Program-made: the position numbers and the translations under genes
Origin: Mycobacterium sp. SM1
GTDB lineage: Bacteria > Actinomycetota > Actinomycetes > Mycobacteriales > Mycobacteriaceae
Direction: 5' to 3'
Length of the DNA stretch: 64,000 nt
NCBI RefSeq assembly: GCF_018361265.1
Contig: NZ_JAFLNH010000002.1
Span: 62,001-126,000 of the forward strand
The notes under the pieces: generated by a model
Databases searched by the model: none
Told to the model about the DNA's origin: nothing
Seen by the model: the letters and a program-made list of their open reading frames with translations, nothing else
Shown here: piece by piece, positions 51,747 through 60,633 of the stretch
Layout: every line of letters starts with the position of its first letter
Numbering within the stretch: the stretch's first letter is position 1

Positions 51747-52439
51747 GTGCGCCGCGCGACCCTGGACAAAGACCCCCACGAGGTGGCGTCGATGTTCGAC
51801 GCCGTGGCGCGCCGCTACGACCTGACCAACACCGTGCTGTCGCTGGGCCGGGACCGCTACTGGCGGCGCGCCACCCGCTCGGCGCTGCGGATCAGCCCCG
51901 GTGACAAGGTTTTAGACCTGGCCGCGGGAACCGCCGTGTCGACCGCGGAGCTGGCCAAGTCGGGTGCCTGGTGTGTGGCCGCGGATTTCTCGGTCGGTAT
52001 GCTCGCCGCCGGGGCGGCGCGTCATGTGCCGAAAATCGCCGGCGACGCCACCAGGCTGCCGTTCGCCGACGCGGTATTCGACGCGGTGACCATCAGTTTC
52101 GGGTTGCGCAATATCGCCGACCCGCAATCGGCGCTGCGCGAGATGGCCCGCGTCACCCGCCCCGGCGGCCGGCTGGTGGTGTGCGAATTCTCCACGCCGA
52201 GCACCCCGGTGCTCGCCACCGGGTACAAGGAGTACCTGATGCGGGCGTTGCCGTGGGTGGCGCGGGTGATATCCAGCAACCCGGAGGCCTACGGGTACCT
52301 CGCGGAGTCGATCAGAGCCTGGCCCGACCAGGCGACGCTGGCGTGCCTGATTTCCCGGGCCGGCTGGTCGGCGGTGCGCTGGCGCAACCTCACCGGCGGC
52401 ATCGTCGCCCTGCACGCCGGCTACAAACCGCAGGGGTGA
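51747..52439 (+). CDS. menG: Demethylmenaquinone methyltransferase MenG (UbiE)
   Basis: A 230-residue class I methyltransferase. Signatures: [33 protein letters not shown] motif [16 protein letters not shown] near residue 50, [38 protein letters not shown] and the C-terminal [17 protein letters not shown]. It makes the last methylation of menaquinone (2-demethylmenaquinone to menaquinone) with SAM. GTG 51747 follows the mannosyltransferase by 22 bases, in the same direction, so both share a transcript with menD upstream or nearby. Confidence 0.95.
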   Translation: MRRATLDKDPHEVASMFDAVARRYDLTNTVLSLGRDRYWRRATRSALRISPGDKVLDLAAGTAVSTAELAKSGAWCVAADFSVGMLAAGAARHVPKIAGDATRLPFADAVFDAVTISFGLRNIADPQSALREMARVTRPGGRLVVCEFSTPSTPVLATGYKEYLMRALPWVARVISSNPEAYGYLAESIRAWPDQATLACLISRAGWSAVRWRNLTGGIVALHAGYKPQG

Positions 52440-52458
52440 CGGCGGGCGCCCGCCGCGA

Positions 52459-52803
52459 TCAGCCCTGGTGCGTCCCGGCCTCTTGCAGCCGCGGCGCCAG
52501 CGCGGGGCAGTAGTGGCCGACGGCGGCGCCGAGGAACTGCAGCGACTGGCCCTCGGTGGTGCCGCGCGGCAGGTTGTGCTGCAGGAACGTCGCCGATTGG
52601 TAGGCATTGGCGTCCACGCCCGTGGCCAGCCTTTCGCAGGCGATCTTGGCCAGCCACGCGTTGTAGTCCTGGGAGCCGTAGATGCCGAACCGGTTGATCT
52701 GGTCTTCGAATTGGGTGTCGTAGTCATCGGCGTGCACCGGCACCGCCAGCACGATCGCTGCGGCGGCCGCACCGGCAACGGCGGCGAGCCTTCTGGGCCT
52801 CAT
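52459..52803 (-). CDS. Secreted DUF732 protein (Rv0559c-like)
   Basis: A 114-residue secreted protein. The signal peptide (MRPRRLAAVAGAAAAAIVLA, cleaved after PVHA near 25) is followed by the DUF732 domain: FGIYGSQDYNAWLAKIACERL, ATFLQHNLPRGTTEGQSLQFLGAAVGHYCP. Two cysteines (IACERL and HYCPAL) suit one disulfide. The M. tuberculosis homologue Rv0559c is a small secreted antigen-like protein, co-induced with Rv0560c by salicylate; the methyltransferase Rv0560c is not present here, so that regulation may not apply. GC-rich 9-bp repeats lie directly upstream. Confidence 0.9.
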   Translation of the reverse strand: MRPRRLAAVAGAAAAAIVLAVPVHADDYDTQFEDQINRFGIYGSQDYNAWLAKIACERLATGVDANAYQSATFLQHNLPRGTTEGQSLQFLGAAVGHYCPALAPRLQEAGTHQG

Positions 52804-52819
52804 GGGCTGGATGGTACCC

Positions 52820-52854
52820 CCTCCGGGGAGCCGGGGAGCCGGGGAGCCGGGGTT
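52820..52854. repeat. 9-bp GC-rich tandem repeats before the Rv0559c-like gene
   Basis: The unit CCGGGGAGC is present three times between 52822 and 52849 and is followed by a related CCGGGG. It lies within the first 50 bases upstream of the DUF732 start, where the ribosome site and promoter should be. Confidence 0.7.
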
Positions 52855-52906
52855 CCCGGAGCCCGCGGCGGCGGGCAGCGGGCGCGCGATGCGCGGCGCA
52901 TCGGCC

Positions 52907-54127
52907 TTAGCTGAACGGTGGCCGGCGATCCGCCAACCGCGACGTCACCCCGCCGGCCCGCCACACCCGCGCCACCCAGTCCACGTCGTCGTCGCTGACC
53001 AGGTTGGCCATCACCCGCACGGCGACCCGCATGATCGCGGGGAAGCGCATCGCGACCGGTCCGGCCGTGGGCAGGAAGCGCTGCAAGGTCAGCAACACCG
53101 CCAGCCGGCGCGCGACCGAGAACGCGCGCCCGTAGTGGTGTGCCAGCACCGCCGGCCACGCCCGCGACAGATCCCCGGAGCCCAGCAGCTCGGCGGCCAG
53201 CCGCCCGGCTTCCAGCCCGTAGTCGATGCCTTCGCCGTTGAGTGGGTTGATGCAGGCCGCGGCGTCGCCGATCAGCATCCAGTTCGGCCCGGCCACCCCC
53301 GACACCGCGCCGCCCATCGGCAGCAGCGCCGAGGACATCGCCCGCGGGTGGCCGGTGAATCCCCAGGTGTCGCGGCACAGGTCGGTGTAGTGGCAGATCA
53401 GCGCCCGCAGCCCCAGGTCGGCGCGCCGCTTCGCGGTCGACATCGCGCCCACGCCGATGTTCACCTCGCCGTTGCCCAGCGGGAAAATCCACCCGTAGCC
53501 GGGCAGCACCACCCCGGCGGGGGAGCGCAGGTCGAGCTGGGCCGTCAACCAGGGCTCGTCGCTGCGGGGGGAGGGAAGATACCCGCGCGCGGCGACCCCG
53601 TACACCGTGTCCCGGTGCCAGCGGCGTCCGAGCTTGCGGCCCAGCGGGGAGCGGGCGCCGTCGGCCACGACGAGCTCACCGCAGCCCACCCGGGAGCCAT
53701 CGGCCAATAGCACCGCGCACACCCTTCCTAACGAATTGTGTTGAACGTCGATGGCTTTCACGCCAAGCTGCATGCGTGCGCCGGCTTCCCCGGCGACCCT
53801 GCGGACGCGGTCGTCGAGTTCGACGCGGGTCACCGCGCTGCCGGTTGACGGGAATGACGGGCCCGGCCAATCCACCAGCAGCTCGCGGCCGAATCCGCTC
53901 ATTTTCAAGCCCAGATGGCAGATCCGGCCCCGCAGCCAGTCGTTCAAGCCCAGCCGTCGCAGTTCCACGACCGCGCGGGGGGTCAGCCCGTCGCCGCACG
54001 TCTTGTCGCGGGGGAAGCTGGCCGAGTCGATGACCAGCACGTCGCGGCCCGCCCGGGCGGCCCACGCCGCCGCCGCCGACCCGGCCGGCCCGGCACCCAC
54101 GACGACCACGTCGGCTTTGGTATCCAT
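52907..54127 (-). CDS. menJ: Menaquinone reductase MenJ (Rv0561c-like)
   Basis: A 406-residue geranylgeranyl-reductase-family flavoprotein. FAD motif ADVVVVGAGPAGSAAAAWAARAG at residues 5-27, then FPRDKTCGDGLTPRAVVELRRLG (with the family Cys), GWIFPLGNGEVNIGVGA and the second FAD motif MLIGDAAACINPLNGEGIDYGLEAG. In M. tuberculosis MenJ saturates one isoprenyl unit of menaquinone-9 at the beta-position, giving MK-9(II-H2). The ATG at 54127 is divergent from grcC1 with 21 bases between the starts. Confidence 0.94.
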   Translation of the reverse strand: MDTKADVVVVGAGPAGSAAAAWAARAGRDVLVIDSASFPRDKTCGDGLTPRAVVELRRLGLNDWLRGRICHLGLKMSGFGRELLVDWPGPSFPSTGSAVTRVELDDRVRRVAGEAGARMQLGVKAIDVQHNSLGRVCAVLLADGSRVGCGELVVADGARSPLGRKLGRRWHRDTVYGVAARGYLPSPRSDEPWLTAQLDLRSPAGVVLPGYGWIFPLGNGEVNIGVGAMSTAKRRADLGLRALICHYTDLCRDTWGFTGHPRAMSSALLPMGGAVSGVAGPNWMLIGDAAACINPLNGEGIDYGLEAGRLAAELLGSGDLSRAWPAVLAHHYGRAFSVARRLAVLLTLQRFLPTAGPVAMRFPAIMRVAVRVMANLVSDDDVDWVARVWRAGGVTSRLADRRPPFS

Positions 54128-54148
54128 GGACACCAGTATGTTGGTCGG

Positions 54149-55156
54149 GTGAGGACTCCGGCGACGGTGGTGGCGGGCGTGGATCTGGGAGACGCCGCGT
54201 TCGCCGCGAACGTGCGCGACGGTGTCGCACGCATCGAGCGGCTGGTGCAGGCGGAGCTGCGCGGCTCCGACGACCTGCTGACCGATGCGGTGCTGCATCT
54301 GTTCCAGGCCGGCGGCAAACGGTTCCGGCCCCTGTTCACGGTGCTGTGCGCGCAGCTCGGTCCCACGCCGGACGCCTGGGAGGTGACCGTCGCCGGCGCG
54401 GTCATCGAGTTGGTGCACCTGGCGACCCTCTACCACGACGACGTGATGGACGAGGCGCAGCTGCGCCGCGGCGCGCCGAGCGCGAACGTGCGCTGGGGCA
54501 ACAACGTCGCGATCCTGGCCGGTGACTATCTGTTCGCGACGGCGTCGCGGCTGGTGTCCCGGCTGGGACCGGAAGCGGTGCGGGTGATCGCCGACACGTT
54601 CGCCCAGTTGGTGACCGGGCAGATCCGTGAGACCCGCGGCCCGGCCGTGGGGATGGATCCGATCACGCACTACCTGCAGGTGGTCCGCGAAAAGACCGCC
54701 TGCCTGATCGGTGCGGCGGGCCGGTTCGGTGCGATGTTTTCCGGCGCCGACGGGGATCAGGTGGAGCGGCTGAGCCGGTTGGGCGGCATCGTCGGCACGG
54801 CGTTTCAGATTTCCGACGACATCATCGACATCGACAGCGACCCCGACGAGTCCGGCAAGCTGCCCGGCACCGACCTGCGTGAGGGGGTGTACACGCTGCC
54901 GGTGCTTTATGCGCTGGCCGAAACCGGGCCGGACGCCGAGCGGCTGCGCGAGCTGCTGGCCGGCCCCGTCGGCGCCGACGCCGCGCTGGCCGAGGCGCTG
55001 ACGCTGTTGCGCGCCTCGGCGGGCATGACCAAAGCCAAAGACACCGTCGCCCGATACGCGGAGCAGGCGCGCCGGGAGCTGGCCGCGCTGCCCGATGTCC
55101 CCGGTCGCCACGCCCTGGCAACGCTGATCGACTACACCATCAACCGCCACGGCTGA
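54149..55156 (+). CDS. grcC1: Polyprenyl diphosphate synthase GrcC1 (Rv0562-like)
   Basis: A 335-residue trans-prenyltransferase, identical in length to M. tuberculosis Rv0562. First Asp-rich motif LYHDDVMDEAQLRRG; second ISDDIIDIDSDPDESGK; other helices with FQAGGKRFRPLFTVLCAQL (lysine/arginine for diphosphate). It makes the long isoprenoid chain used by MenA, probably nonaprenyl diphosphate. It starts at GTG and is divergent from menJ, so one regulatory region serves both side-chain synthesis and side-chain reduction. Confidence 0.92.
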   Translation: MRTPATVVAGVDLGDAAFAANVRDGVARIERLVQAELRGSDDLLTDAVLHLFQAGGKRFRPLFTVLCAQLGPTPDAWEVTVAGAVIELVHLATLYHDDVMDEAQLRRGAPSANVRWGNNVAILAGDYLFATASRLVSRLGPEAVRVIADTFAQLVTGQIRETRGPAVGMDPITHYLQVVREKTACLIGAAGRFGAMFSGADGDQVERLSRLGGIVGTAFQISDDIIDIDSDPDESGKLPGTDLREGVYTLPVLYALAETGPDAERLRELLAGPVGADAALAEALTLLRASAGMTKAKDTVARYAEQARRELAALPDVPGRHALATLIDYTINRHG

Positions 55157-55249
55157 GTCACCGCGCTTTCGGGTTCGGAACCCCCGCGGTCATCCCGAGC
55201 GTTTATCCGGCGAGAGCATGTGCGTCCCGACGAGAAAGGCAAGCACTCG

Positions 55250-56110
55250 ATGACCTGGCATCCGCATCACAACAGTTTGAAGACGTTCGCGCTGCTGGTC
55301 GGCATGTCGGCGCTGATCGTGCTCATCGGGGGGCTGTTCGGCCGGACGGCGTTGTGGCTGGCGGTGCTGTTTGCCGTGGGGATGAACGTCTACACGTATT
55401 TCAACAGCGACAAGCTGGCGCTGCGGGCCATGCACGCCCAGCCGGTCTCCGAGGTGCAGGCCCCGGTGATGTACCGCATCGTGCGGGAGCTGGCCACCGC
55501 CGCGCACCAGCCCATGCCGCGGCTGTATATCAGCGACACCGCCGCGCCCAACGCGTTCGCCACCGGACGCAACCCGCGCAACGCCGCGGTGTGCTGCACC
55601 ACCGGCATCCTGCAGATCCTCAACGAGCGCGAACTGCGCGCCGTGCTGGGCCACGAGTTGTCGCACGTCTACAACCGCGACATCCTGATCTCCTGCGTCG
55701 CCGGCGCGATGGCCTCGGTGATCACCGGGCTGGCCAACATGGCCATGTGGGCCGGGATGTTCGGCGGCAACCGGCAAGGCGAGAACCCGTTTGCGCTGCT
55801 GCTGGTTTCGCTGCTGGGCCCGATCGCGGCGACGGTGGTGCGACTGGCGGTGTCACGTTCGCGGGAGTACCAGGCCGACGAGTCGGGCGCGGTGTTGACC
55901 GGGGACCCGCTGGCGTTGGCGTCGGCGCTGCGCAAGATCTCCGAGGGGGTGCAGGCGGCTCCGCTGCCGCCTGAGCCGCAACTGGCCAGCCAGGCGCACC
56001 TGATGATCGCCAACCCGTTCCGCGCCGGCGAGCGCATCGGGTCGTTGTTCTCGACACACCCGCCGATCGCCGACCGGATCCGCCGGCTCGAGGCGATGGC
56101 GCGGGGCTAA
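55250..56110 (+). CDS. htpX: Membrane zinc metalloprotease HtpX
   Basis: A 286-residue M48 protease. Two N-terminal helices ([37 protein letters not shown]), the zinc motif [12 protein letters not shown] (HExxH) near residue 130, two more helices, then the third ligand in [11 protein letters not shown]. It degrades misfolded membrane proteins at the cytosolic face. The length equals Rv0563. The ATG at 55250 lacks a strong ribosome site; GAGAAAGG lies 14 bases before. A possible stress promoter is not visible. Confidence 0.95.
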   Translation: MTWHPHHNSLKTFALLVGMSALIVLIGGLFGRTALWLAVLFAVGMNVYTYFNSDKLALRAMHAQPVSEVQAPVMYRIVRELATAAHQPMPRLYISDTAAPNAFATGRNPRNAAVCCTTGILQILNERELRAVLGHELSHVYNRDILISCVAGAMASVITGLANMAMWAGMFGGNRQGENPFALLLVSLLGPIAATVVRLAVSRSREYQADESGAVLTGDPLALASALRKISEGVQAAPLPPEPQLASQAHLMIANPFRAGERIGSLFSTHPPIADRIRRLEAMARG

Positions 56111-56291
56111 GGCCGGACTCGGGCAGCTCACCGCACCAGACTCAGCAGTCTCTTGCGTCGCTTCCCAGGGCCATCGTCTCTCAGCGGCATGCCACGGCTG
56201 GCGCTGGTGCCGATGTGGCTGGTGTGGTCCGGGTCTGTGCCCGCCCGCGGGCCGATCTACGACCGGGTCAGCCGTCGGGTTCTAATGGGGC

Positions 56292-57320
56292 ATGAGCACT
56301 TACGGCGTAGCGATCCTTAGCCCCGACCTTAACGCACTCGCCGCGACCGCCGCGGCGGCCGACCGCGCCGGGTTCGACGCGGTGTGGGCCTCGGAGTTCT
56401 ATTCCCGCTCGGGGACCATCTCGATGGCGGCGATGGCCGCGGCGACGCGGAATTGCCGGGTGGGCTCGTCGATTCTGTACGGCATCGGCCGCAGCCCGCT
56501 GGTGCTGGCCACCGAAGCCCGCGACCTCGATGAGCTGTCCAACGGCCGGGTGGTGCTCGGGATCGGCAACGGAACCAGGCGGATGATGAGCGACTGGCAC
56601 GGCGTCGCCGACACCTCCGCGCCGGCGCTGCGGATGGAGGAGCTCGTGACGCTGGTGCGCCGCATCTGGAACCTGCACGAGGGACCGATCCACCACGAGG
56701 GCCGGTTTTACCGGATGCACCTGGTGCCCACCGAGGCGGTCCCGCCCCCGCGCCGCACGATCCCGATCGTCACCGCCGGCGTGCGGCCCCGCATGTGCGA
56801 AGCCGCCGGCAGGGTCGCCGACGGCCTGGCCGGTCACCCGTTGTTCACCACCGCCTACGTCGAAGAAGTCGTGCAGCCCGCCATCGCCAGGGGCGCCGCG
56901 CACGCCGGCCGGGACCCCAAAGACGTTGAGATCATCTCCATGGTGATGTGCTCCATCCACGACGACCCGCAGGTAGCCCGCCGCGAGCTCGCCCAGCAGA
57001 TCGCCTTTTACGCCTCGGTCAAGACCTACGACACGGTGCTCGACGTGAACGGCTTCACCAAGGAAGGCCAAGCGATTCGCGATGCCTTCGCCCGCCGGGA
57101 CCTTGCCGCAATGTTCGACGCCGTCTCCGACGAGATGATCGACACCATGGGGGTGGCCGGCACCGCCGACCAGGTGCGCGACGGACTGCGCCGCTACGAA
57201 GGCGTGCTGGACCACATCATGCTCTACGCCCCATCGATCGGCATCCCTGCCGAACGTGTTCAGGAGAACCTGAATTCGCTGATCACCGAGTGCGCTCCCG
57301 CCGTGATGGGCCCGCGCTAG
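56292..57320 (+). CDS. LLM-class (F420-type) oxidoreductase
   Basis: A 342-residue TIM-barrel luciferase-like monooxygenase. Seen: STYGVAILSPDLNALAATAAAADRAGFDAVWASEF, SSILYGIGRSPLVLATEARDLDELSNGRVVLGIGNGTRR, LHEGPIHHEGRFYRMH and PIVTAGVRPRMCEAAGRVADGLAGHPLF. In mycobacteria such proteins often use cofactor F420. It is not between htpX and gpdA1 in M. tuberculosis, so it is an addition or a gene lost there. Its stop overlaps that of gpdA1 on the other strand (CTAG shared). Confidence 0.87.
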   Translation: MSTYGVAILSPDLNALAATAAAADRAGFDAVWASEFYSRSGTISMAAMAAATRNCRVGSSILYGIGRSPLVLATEARDLDELSNGRVVLGIGNGTRRMMSDWHGVADTSAPALRMEELVTLVRRIWNLHEGPIHHEGRFYRMHLVPTEAVPPPRRTIPIVTAGVRPRMCEAAGRVADGLAGHPLFTTAYVEEVVQPAIARGAAHAGRDPKDVEIISMVMCSIHDDPQVARRELAQQIAFYASVKTYDTVLDVNGFTKEGQAIRDAFARRDLAAMFDAVSDEMIDTMGVAGTADQVRDGLRRYEGVLDHIMLYAPSIGIPAERVQENLNSLITECAPAVMGPR

Positions 57321-58342
57321 AACCCGGGGCCGTGGACTTCGTCTCCCGGCATTTCCACCATCAGCCCGCGGTAGGCCTGCTCGACGCTCGAGCCGTGGTT
57401 GATCACGGCGTCGACTTCGCGCGCGATCGGCATGCTGAGCCCGTATTTGTTGGCGAACTCCATGATGACGCCGGCGGCCTTGACGCCTTCGGCGACCTGG
57501 TTCATCGATGCGATGATCTCATCGAGCGGTTTGCCCGCGCCGATTTGCTCGCCGACGTAGCGGTTGCGGCTGCGTTGGCTGGTGCAAGTGACGATGAGAT
57601 CGCCTATCCCGGCCAGGCCGGCGAAGGTGTCGCGGCGCCCGCCCATAGCCTCACCGAGCTTGGACATCTCGCGGACCGAGCGGGCCATCACCATGGCGCG
57701 GGTGTTCTCGCCGATGCCCAGCGAGTAGCCCATGCCGACGGCGATCGCGTAGACGTTCTTCAGCGCCCCGGCCATCTCCACGCCCACCACGTCATCGGTG
57801 GTGTACACGCGAAAACGCTTGGTGCGAAACAGCAGCGCGAGCTGTGCGGCCAGGTGCTGGTCGGGCATCGCCAGCACCGCCGCGGCCGCATAGCCCTCGG
57901 CCACCTCCCGGGCGATGGTGGGACCGGCCAGGATGCCGGCCGGATGCCCGGGCAGCACCTCCTCGACGATCTGGGTCATCCGCATGTTGGTGCCCTGCTC
58001 GAGCCCTTTGACCAGCGACACCACCGGCACCCAGGGGCGCAGCTCGCCGGCCAGCTCGGTGAGCACCCGGCGGAACCCGTGCGAGGGCACACCCATGACG
58101 ACGACGTCGGCACAGTGGGCCGCCTCGGAGAAGTCGGTGGTGGCGCGCAGGGTGTCGCTGAGGGCGATGTCCTTGCCGAGATAGCGGGTGTTGCGGTGGT
58201 TTTCGTTGATGTCGTTGACGGTTTGCTCGGATCGCGCCCACTGCAGAGTGGGGCCGCGTCGTGCGCAGATGGACGCGACGGTGGTGCCCCAGGAGCCTCC
58301 ACCAAAGACGACGACTTTCGGGACGCGCATCGCGGGTGTCAT
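57317..58342 (-). CDS. gpdA1: Glycerol-3-phosphate dehydrogenase [NAD(P)+] GpdA1
   Basis: A 341-residue enzyme of the GpsA family, equal in length to Rv0564c. NAD motif VVVFGGGSWGTTVASICARRG near residues 11-31, catalytic-lysine segments LVKGLEQGTNMRM and GALKNVYAIAVGMGYSLGIGENTRA, FAGLAGIGDLIVTCTSQRSRNRYVG. It reduces dihydroxyacetone phosphate to sn-glycerol-3-phosphate for phospholipid synthesis. It lies 69 bases downstream of the monooxygenase gene on the same strand and ends convergently with the LLM oxidoreductase. Confidence 0.95.
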   Translation of the reverse strand: MTPAMRVPKVVVFGGGSWGTTVASICARRGPTLQWARSEQTVNDINENHRNTRYLGKDIALSDTLRATTDFSEAAHCADVVVMGVPSHGFRRVLTELAGELRPWVPVVSLVKGLEQGTNMRMTQIVEEVLPGHPAGILAGPTIAREVAEGYAAAAVLAMPDQHLAAQLALLFRTKRFRVYTTDDVVGVEMAGALKNVYAIAVGMGYSLGIGENTRAMVMARSVREMSKLGEAMGGRRDTFAGLAGIGDLIVTCTSQRSRNRYVGEQIGAGKPLDEIIASMNQVAEGVKAAGVIMEFANKYGLSMPIAREVDAVINHGSSVEQAYRGLMVEMPGDEVHGPGF

Positions 58343-58411
58343 GGCATCAGCGTATTGCCGGCACCCGGCGTTTACCGGTGGTTTGCGAACTGCGGCACCG
58401 TGCGGGAGGCG

Positions 58412-59929
58412 CTACGACGCCGGCTGCGCCCGCTCGCCGGCCCGGCCGAACACCATCGCCTCGGTGATCCGGTCGAACCGGTGGTCGATGGCGTCGACGA
58501 AGTAGTTCTGCCGCACATTCCACGGCCGCTTGGTGCCCGACTTGGGCAGCGCATGCGGCGATCGCAGCACGTAGCCGGCCTGGATGTCCCACGACGGCTT
58601 TTCGGGCATCGGCTCGCCACCGCGATCCGGGTAGGCGTGCGTGTAACCGTGAGATTTCATGTACGCCAACAGCTTTGCTGTCGCCCTGGCGGTCATGTCG
58701 GCGCGCAGTGTCCACGAGGCGTTGGTGTAGCCCACGCACCAGAACAGGTTTGGCACCCCTTCGAGCATGTGCGCCTTGTAGACGAAGCGGTCGTGCGGTT
58801 TGATCTCAGCCCCGTCGAGGCTGATGGCCACACCGCCGAGCGCCTGCAGCTGCAGCCCGGTGGCGGTGATGACGATGTCGGCGGCCAGGTGCGTCCCGGA
58901 TTTCAGGAGAATGCCGGTTTCGTCGAAATGGTCGATGTGGTCGGTGACCACCTCGGCACGGCCCTCGCTGATCGCCTTGTACAGGTCGGCGTCGGGGATC
59001 AGGCACAGCCGTTGGTCCCACGGCTGATAGCGCGGCTTGAAGTGAGTGTCGACGTCATAGCCTTCGGGCAGGTTCTTCACCGCGATCCGGCGCAGCAGCC
59101 ACTTCATGAAGGCCGGCGTCTTGCGCGCCAAAAACCAGACGACCCCCTCGATCAGCGCGTTGAGCATTCGGATGATCGGATGGGCCAGCCTGCGCGGCAA
59201 CACTTTCCGCAACACATCGGCAAATAGGCTATACCGTGACGCGGCAATCATATAGGTAGGCGAGCGCTGCAGCATGGTGACTTTTGCGGCCCGCCCGGCC
59301 AGTGACGGGATCAGCGAGATCGCGGTTGCGCCGCTGCCGATCACCACCAGCTTTTTGCCCGTGTAATCCAGGTCCTCCGGCCAATGCTGAGGGTGCACAA
59401 CGGTCCCGGTGAACCGCTCGATGCCCGCGAATTCGGGGGTGTAGCCCTCGTCGTAGTTGTAGTAGCCGGATCCGAAGAACACAAACCGCGAACGGTAACG
59501 CCGTGTCGCGCCGTCCTGTTGGGCGGTGATAGTCCAGGTGTCGGTAGACGAGTCCCAGTCCGCGGAGCGCACCTGGCTGTTGAACCGGATGTGACGGTCG
59601 ATGCCGTACTTGTGCGCGGTGGCAATGAGGTACTCGCGGATGTGCGCCCCGTCGGCGACACCTTCCTTACGGGTCCACGGCTCGTAGGGGAAGCACAGCG
59701 TGAAGATGCTGCTGTCGGAGCGCACCCCGGGGTAGCGAAACAGATCCCAGGTGCCGCCGATCTGGCCGCGGCGCTCGAGGATCACATAGCCGATGCCGGG
59801 ATCGCGCTCGGTGATCCGGTAGGCCGCCCCCAGCCCGGAGATGCCGGCGCCGATGATGATCAGGTCGAAGTATTCGCTGTCCGCCTCCAGCGGCGCGTGT
59901 TTGGCGGCTTCCCCGGCAGTCACGGTCAT
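58412..59929 (-). CDS. Baeyer-Villiger-type flavin monooxygenase (Rv0565c-like)
   Basis: A 505-residue class B flavoprotein monooxygenase. FAD motif FDLIIIGAGISGLGAAYRI near residues 21-39, the fingerprint FTGTVVHPQHW (BVMO type FxGxxxHxxxW), the second Rossmann motif VVIGSGATAISLIPSLA, and the ITATGLQLQ segment. It oxidises ketones or prodrugs with NADPH and O2; the M. tuberculosis homologue Rv0565c has been linked to ethionamide activation. ATG 59929 is chosen over 59959 because the shorter start gives the usual leader length. It is in the same direction as gpdA1 and yajQ. Confidence 0.93.
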   Translation of the reverse strand: MTVTAGEAAKHAPLEADSEYFDLIIIGAGISGLGAAYRITERDPGIGYVILERRGQIGGTWDLFRYPGVRSDSSIFTLCFPYEPWTRKEGVADGAHIREYLIATAHKYGIDRHIRFNSQVRSADWDSSTDTWTITAQQDGATRRYRSRFVFFGSGYYNYDEGYTPEFAGIERFTGTVVHPQHWPEDLDYTGKKLVVIGSGATAISLIPSLAGRAAKVTMLQRSPTYMIAASRYSLFADVLRKVLPRRLAHPIIRMLNALIEGVVWFLARKTPAFMKWLLRRIAVKNLPEGYDVDTHFKPRYQPWDQRLCLIPDADLYKAISEGRAEVVTDHIDHFDETGILLKSGTHLAADIVITATGLQLQALGGVAISLDGAEIKPHDRFVYKAHMLEGVPNLFWCVGYTNASWTLRADMTARATAKLLAYMKSHGYTHAYPDRGGEPMPEKPSWDIQAGYVLRSPHALPKSGTKRPWNVRQNYFVDAIDHRFDRITEAMVFGRAGERAQPAS

Positions 59930-60000
59930 CGTGAACCTCACGTTGTCGAGAGTCGGCATCGTCTCAACGATAGCAACCCACCGGTTGATTGGGCCAGGCG

Positions 60001-60492
60001 CTAGCGGTAGTTGACGAACTGCAGCGCGACGTCCAGGTCGGCATTTTTCAGCAGGGCGATAACGGCCTGCAGGTCGTCCTTCTTTTTGCTGAAGACACGG
60101 ACCTCGTTGCCCTGGATCTGGGTCTTGACGCCCTTGGGGCCCTCGTCACGGATCAGTTTGGTGATTTTCTTGGCGTTTTCGGCGCTGATTCCCTGCTTGA
60201 GGGTGCCGGTGACTTTGAAGGTCTTGCCGGACTGAGCGGGTTCACCGGCCTCGAAGGCTTTCAGGCTGATGTCGCGACGGATCAGCTTCTCTTTGAACAC
60301 GTCGACGGCGGCCTTGACACGCTCTTCGGTCGTGCTGGTCAGCTCGACGGTCTCGTCGCCCTTCCAGGCGATCTTGGTGTCGGTGCCGCGGAAGTCGAAG
60401 CGGGTGGCCAGCTCCTTGGCCGCCTGGTTGAGGGCGTTGTCGACCTCCTGCCGGTCAACCTTGCTGACGACATCAAACGAGGAATCCGCCAT
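60001..60492 (-). CDS. YajQ-family nucleotide-binding protein (Rv0566c-like)
   Basis: A 163-residue protein with the family text [104 protein letters not shown]. YajQ has two ferredoxin-like repeats, binds nucleic acid and, in some bacteria, cyclic-di-GMP. It is highly conserved. The ATG at 60492 has GGGAGC upstream. It is the first gene of a minus-strand run with the monooxygenase and gpdA1; the divergent cation-efflux gene begins 141 bases away. Confidence 0.95.
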   Translation of the reverse strand: MADSSFDVVSKVDRQEVDNALNQAAKELATRFDFRGTDTKIAWKGDETVELTSTTEERVKAAVDVFKEKLIRRDISLKAFEAGEPAQSGKTFKVTGTLKQGISAENAKKITKLIRDEGPKGVKTQIQGNEVRVFSKKKDDLQAVIALLKNADLDVALQFVNYR

Positions 60493-60633
60493 GGCAACCG
60501 CTCCCTGGGGCCGAGTTCTTTGAGATCTTCACCGCCGCCCATTCTTATCCAGTCTGTGGTGGGGGCCGGTCCCAGGTGGGGCGTTTCGGAGACGGTGCCG
60601 AGTCCACGGCGCCCGTCGGCCTACGATTGGCCC

